Positions 58,302 through 64,000 of a DNA stretch of 64,000 nt are shown in pieces (within the stretch, counting starts at the first letter, position 1; each line of letters starts with the position of its first letter). The stretch covers positions 1 to 64,000 of the forward strand of contig JANTQF010000049.1 in NCBI GenBank assembly GCA_032988165.1. Reading direction: 5' to 3'. The notes under the pieces are model-generated. The model worked only from the letters and a program-made list of their open reading frames with translations. It was not told the DNA's origin and did no database searches. Made by a program: the position numbers and the translations under genes. The stretch comes from Emmonsiellopsis sp. PD_33. Lineage: Eukaryota; Ascomycota; Eurotiomycetes; Onygenales; Ajellomycetaceae.

Positions 58302-61300
58302 GCAAACTTTAGTGTGGTTTCAGTAGTGCATTTACTAAATATTAGTGTAGATGTTCTGACCAATAGGTTAACATGCTATTTTATATGTAATGTTATTGGC
58401 CAAGACATGGCCCACAACATCACAAGAATGTGTTGTTGAAGTGTGTCTGGCTCAACCCTGAAAACTGGAACTTCCATGTCTCTATCCACCCCCCTGTAGA
58501 TGGAGAACCAAATGAACATGGATTGCACCCAGGAAAACACCTGTAAGTTTCTGATATTTTTCCTTCTACAATGAGAGAATACATTAATTAATTGCCTAGA
58601 AGCCTCAAATCCCCCTAAAAATCAAAAAAAATGAAAGTGTACAGTAGATGAATTCATTGCTGATTTATCTTCATAAGAACATCTACCCTTTACTCCTATA
58701 ATAGTTCTGCATTGACTGCCTACTGCAAAGCTTCCAGTGGGGGTAGAACCTAGTGATCTGTATGCTCTATTCATCCTATTTATCTCTGAGAGTAATATTA
58801 AATATATTGCAAGATCTATGAATGCCTACATGGAAAAATAGATGCAGAATAATCCTCATAGCCACCCCTAACTGTGGAAACTAGTCATAAAAGAGGACAT
58901 CAAGGTATTCCTAGAGTAGATTATATATATAGGGGTATATAAATTACCTTCAACCAGTTACTACTGGCATTCTAATGTTACTCAGGGGCCTATTCATACA
59001 TTAATAATTTATATATCTCAGTAGCATTTTGAATAAATTAAGTAGTATATCTATATATCAAATCTGAATTGACATTTAACTGAGTTTGCAGTGAAGCTAG
59101 AGCTGCTGCTTATAAACTTTCATACTGTATGTAAGAATTACTATTAGTTAGATTTAAATATCTCATTGAATGAGATAATGATTTGATTCTTTAGCTGCTC
59201 TAAACATACAGTTAAGATGTCTAACTGTAAGATTAGGTGGCAGAAACTTATCACCACTTCATATAATAAGTATAGTAGAGATGGCTCTGCTTCAACCTTG
59301 AGGAGTAAGAGTAAATTAGAGTATAAAGGTAAACTAATTAGTAGCATATAGAAATAAAATGAAGTAATATTAATAGATAGAATTAATTAAGAAATAAATT
59401 ACTAATTCTCAGAATACTAGAGGTCAGCCTATTCTATATATAAGCCTAGATAGTAATATAACTATATCATTCTGACATTGATAATACATATATGTCAGCT
59501 CAATATAGCCTATTATAGAGTCAGAGAATAATTAAATCAACTTAATTATTAACACAGTATAGTAGGCTTTCAGACTCAGTATGTCATCATAATAATTATC
59601 TCCTTCTTTAATAGCTTCATCTCAAAGCTATAGTCACATATTATAGAATAAGAGATAACCTTTTAACAATATATTATCATGATAGAATGCTCTGGGAAAT
59701 TCCACACAATTATTATATTAATATTATATAGATATATCAGTAGGTCCCCTCTAGTAATAATAAATACTAATAAAATATTTTACTAGGAGCATTCTACCCC
59801 TAGCACTCCCTGACTGAGAGGTGAGGGAAAGCTCTCCAGGCCTCCTCCTCTTTCAGACCCTCCCACCCCCCCAGCCTACCAGCACATTTATAGTAGAAGC
59901 TCCATAGCATAGTATATGTAGCTGAGGCAAGATAGAGTGATCAACCTTCTTTATAGATAATTATATATAGAGCAGGATGAAGTAAAAATATCCTAATGAA
60001 GTATATCTTTATTCATTAAAATTTAATATAAGGTATTTGCTTTTAACAAGCTTCATTAATAAGTTAAAAAAATGAATGGTAAAATCCCCTCATATCAATA
60101 CATATAGAAAGACTAAAGATAACACATTTTAAAAATGTAGAAAAAGAAATCACCTTATCATTATATTTATTAAGTCTTTAAGAATATTTTCAAACTCATT
60201 ACTCATTCTTTACTTTATCTTTAATTAAGCTAGATACTTCTTTTATATCTATCTTATTATCTGTCTTATAAAGAAGTTTTATAAGCTCTTCTAAAAGTTT
60301 TTCAGCTTTTACTGATATGACATTCTTAGGTTCCTTCTTATCTTTACCTAGCATGATGATTTCCCTACTCAGTAGATAAATCTAATTGCCTAAAATAATC
60401 TTCTCATTATTTATATCTATACTATCCTGCAGATAAAAGAGCATTAAATTCAATTTAACCATCAGATTAGCTATATATTTTAAGTTTAACTTTTCTATCT
60501 TATAAGTGGAGAAAGAATTTAGCATCACATACTTATAGACTTTCATAATCCACTTTTAGCTGATTTGCAGAATACAGCCTATAACCTGATTAATTATAGG
60601 CTGGCTGCTTATTATGTTGAAATAATGCATATTTTAATACTTATACTATAGATTGAAATCAGCTGAATTAACATGATAGAAACTAATGAAGACCATTGAA
60701 TTTAACTTATTATTATTAAAGTTTAATACTATAGCTGTATATTTATTAGGCTTTAGAGATGCATGAAATACTATATATAGAATACTAGTAAGAGTATATA
60801 TACCTACTATTAGTATTTATTCTCTCAGTTTATCATATCACACAATAAACTTCTCATTCAGCTTGAAGACTTCATAGCTCAATCTGGTTAGTAATATGTG
60901 AAGCCATGATGACTCTCACATTATAAGGTGTAGAGTCTTTTCACAGTTCTGAGATGTAGTGATATCTACATTAGAAGGAAAAAGGAAGTAGAATTAGACA
61001 TCATTTAGGAAGTCTCTATAAGCTCTTTACTCAGCCTTATAGTATATATTTAGTTAGTATGAGAAAAGGACCATCTGGGAAGCACAGAGCAATGTAAGGA
61101 GAACATAAGGTAATAAAATTTCTCTATATATATGAAAGAAATCAATTTAAAAAGTAAAGAGTATTAACTTTCTATATTTATTCATATTTATGAATATACA
61201 TTCATTGGGCAGTTTGAAGATAAAATAGTAGTAAAGATACATTATCATCAATTTATACTTAGTTAGCTTATTAGGGGTGAAGTAGCACTTCACAACCCAG

Positions 61301-64000
61301 TAGAGAGTAATAAGAATGTCATCTCCAATTTTGAGGCTATTCTTCTTAGATAGGTAGCTCATCAACATCTATCTAATGTAGTACATTTCAAAAAACTTGG
61401 AGATATTCATACTGAAATAGAAATTATTATTATTAAGATACTAAAGATTCTCTTGGAGGGCACAACTTATAATTTAGTATATAAAATCAATGTGGGAAAG
61501 ATCAATCTTATATAAATTGAAGGAAGAAGGTAGGCTATTAAATAATAATACCTTATTACTCTACTAGGTATTAGAGCTGATAGGCATGATGAACTGCATT
61601 AGATTCTTAATGTTAAATAAAAAGTTAAATAAAAAGTTATGATAAGTAATAGGTTAAAATCTATATTTAATAATAAGTACATCTTAAAGGTATTTAAGTT
61701 AGCATTTCACATTATATACATCTTATCAAAAACAACAACACTAAATACCTCACTCAAGCTATTCAGATGATCTCCAGGGAGGCTCCTAAAAGATTATTAT
61801 TAGAAATGTTAGATTATAGCCTAGTCATTCCTCTAACTCAGTATTTAGTATGAGATGAGAATAATTAGCTGTAACTAGCTTAGAGCATTGAAAATCAGAT
61901 TATTTCTAGTGAGCTTCTTTATTATAGTGTTTCATCTCAATGCAAGGCCCTTCTTACTATCATTATAGTAGATATAAATGCATAGCTTATTAGTAATCAA
62001 CTCTATCTTACTAACCTACTACTCAATAAGCACTAGAAGTATAATAAGTAGTGTTAGTCTCTACTCTAAAGTCTTACAGTCATTATATAACTACTAAATC
62101 AAATTAGTAACTATATAAACTATGAAATCACCAGTGAGCTTTCAGGGATGTTCTGCTTACTAAAAAAATATATCTAATTATTATTTAAGTTTTATTTAAT
62201 CTTATAAGATTTATTATAATATAACCACTGACTTAACTGTTCATTTAAAACTATCTAATAGTATTAACTATTATAAGCTATTAGAATTTCAACTTCACAT
62301 TCCTTTACATCTCTGGCACACAGAGGACAGAGGTATTTATAATATAGAGATTCATCAAGACAATCTTAGTATTTTAAGGCTGTAGGTTCATATTATTCAG
62401 AAAGCTCTATATCTTATAGAACTATTAAACTACATTTTTAATTAATTTAATTATTTTATTATTATAGTCTGCTTTTAAGATCTCTGCCCATTTAAATGAC
62501 TCTAATTCTAGATAGTTATTATTAGTCTAATTAGAGAAAATCAAAATGCTCAGGTAGAATTTACTAGCTGTAGTCTTCTACTTCATCACCCCTATAGCTC
62601 TCTTATTAATGATGAAGTTATTATTCTCTTCATTACTTTTTTTATTACTCTTACTCTTACTTTCATTACTATTTTCTATTTTATTACTAGTTCTTATCAC
62701 ATTGTGAATAGCTCTCCATAGATTAACTCATCTCTAAAAGGGCTCTATCAGGTTAATAGTGTCTGAAATCTTAATCAACCTTAAGTATTCTACTAATGTC
62801 AGAATCTTATCTTATTAGTCCCCCAAGAGTGCTACTAATAATGAAGAGGGTGCAACTTATAATAAAGAAATAATATTAATTATTATATTATTAATAGCTG
62901 TGAAGCTTAGTGATTCTAAATGGCTGACATAATCATTCAAAAAGGGAAGAGAGATAATATTCCTAGAGGCTCCTAAAACTCCTTTTATATTACTAGTAGG
63001 TTGAGTAATGACATCACATCTGAATTTAAAGTAGAATTTTGAACTAGTAAGCTCTTTATTTCTTCTCTCAGTCAGATGACTAGATGCATACTCTTTTATT
63101 AAATATTTCAGTAAAATAAAAATTCTTTACTGAGTCTCATTCTGTTTGATATCACTTTACTGGTAAAAAACCCTATCTCTAGAGTATATATTTCAATATG
63201 TGATCTTACATATAAAATAATAATAAAAGTTGATAATATCATATAACTTAAAATTTGAGGTTTCCTCAGAGTATCAAAGCTCTCTACTACATTCTTACTC
63301 TATAAGCTAACTTTTAATAGTTTTGAACATAGAGTTTTTCACCTGCATTTTCAGTCTTTTTCAGTGCTCCTTTCCAAGATGTTACTCATAAAACTCAAAG
63401 AAGTATAGATAAACTAATTTACTCTGAACCCATGAAAGTATTTCATCTTTATTGATGAAATGAAAGAGGTTGATGATGTTAACTCTAAATACTAACTTTA
63501 TAGTATCTATAGAAAATTATAAGATAGAAATAGCATTTAAAGTTAAAATATATTAGTTATAATTAGATATATTCAGAGAGCCTCTAAATAGTATCTACCT
63601 TATTTATAGTATTAAGATCTATTATATCATCATTCATCATCTTTACATTCAAATTGTAGATGTTAGTATTCAGTTACTTCATAATAATATTTAGAAAGTC
63701 TTCTGAGATTTATTACATTAGCTAATGCATATAAATAGGCTCTAAATATATAGATAATGCACAGAAGGTCACTTTAAACTAGTATATTAAAATAGGCTAT
63801 ATCCTTCAGAAATATCTTTATAAATGTGCTACTGCTATTTGATGTGATTTCTATATAAATGTATGTCAGTGAGAGTTGCTTGAAGATAGTGCAGGTGATA
63901 TTATAGAGTCAGGCAGGTCAAATTCAAAATAACACAATATAGTGAGAATTTAGGAGAATAATGTAAAATCAATGTATATTAACATCTATTACATGCAGAA
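58302..64000. mobile_element. Second AT-rich, CpG-free block of decayed mobile DNA
   Basis: No CpG seen from 58302 to the window end, and no open frame over 90 codons. Several decayed frames can be traced by their TAG/TAA stops, for example plus strand about 59065-59340 and about 61725-61980, and minus strand about 60200-60560 and 61147-61368. None gives a domain I can name. A small GC-richer patch with CCTCCCACCCCCCC is at about 59846-59881. The block continues past the window. Its likely origin is transposons hit by repeat-induced C-to-T mutation. Confidence 0.6.

Overview
This window looks like chromosomal DNA of a filamentous ascomycete, most likely an onygenalean dimorphic fungus of the Blastomyces/Histoplasma type. 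The reasons are short fungal introns (about 50-110 bp, with CTAAC-like branch sites), fungal gene families, and alternation of balanced-GC gene islands with very AT-rich, CpG-free transposon blocks. The species assignment is inference; no marker gene was available.

Layout. 1-12.2 kb is a gene island: an HNH-nuclease-like protein, an amino-acid permease, the DEAD-box ribosome-biogenesis helicase Dbp4, and, diverging from it, the spliceosomal J-protein Spf31/DNAJC8. About 12.25-28.76 kb is an AT-rich block with no CpG that I could find. It holds a decayed Ty1/copia element (12.26-17.52 kb) with an unusual palindromic left end, a decayed Tnp2-like DNA transposase on the minus strand (about 21.7-22.6 kb), and several tandem repeats. 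28.8-58.3 kb is a second gene island: a MATE transporter, a DUF202 membrane protein, isopentenyl-diphosphate isomerase (idi1), a 5 kb gene-poor stretch, a C2H2 transcription factor, a 16-exon vacuolar TRP channel (yvc1), the PI3-kinase regulatory kinase vps15, an OTT_1508-type deaminase-domain protein, and a membrane fatty-acid desaturase. From about 58.3 kb to the end is a second CpG-free, AT-rich block of decayed mobile DNA with no intact gene.

How the genes relate. yvc1 and vps15 are divergent and share a 0.94 kb intergenic region; both products belong to vacuole/endosome physiology. dbp4 and spf31 are divergent over 260 bp and both serve RNA processing. Sterol/isoprenoid (idi1) and lipid (desaturase) functions are present, but nothing suggests a biosynthetic cluster.

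Main points. Many genes were rebuilt by joining exons by eye, with frame and family conservation as checks. The yvc1 gene is the strongest case: sixteen exons, several of only 15-29 nt, sum to a 685-codon frame. The AT-rich blocks carry C-to-T/G-to-A decay of the repeat-induced-mutation kind. The copia copy appears to end in two inverted U5 termini flanked by a 5-bp repeat. I did not find a clear defence or secondary-metabolite system.
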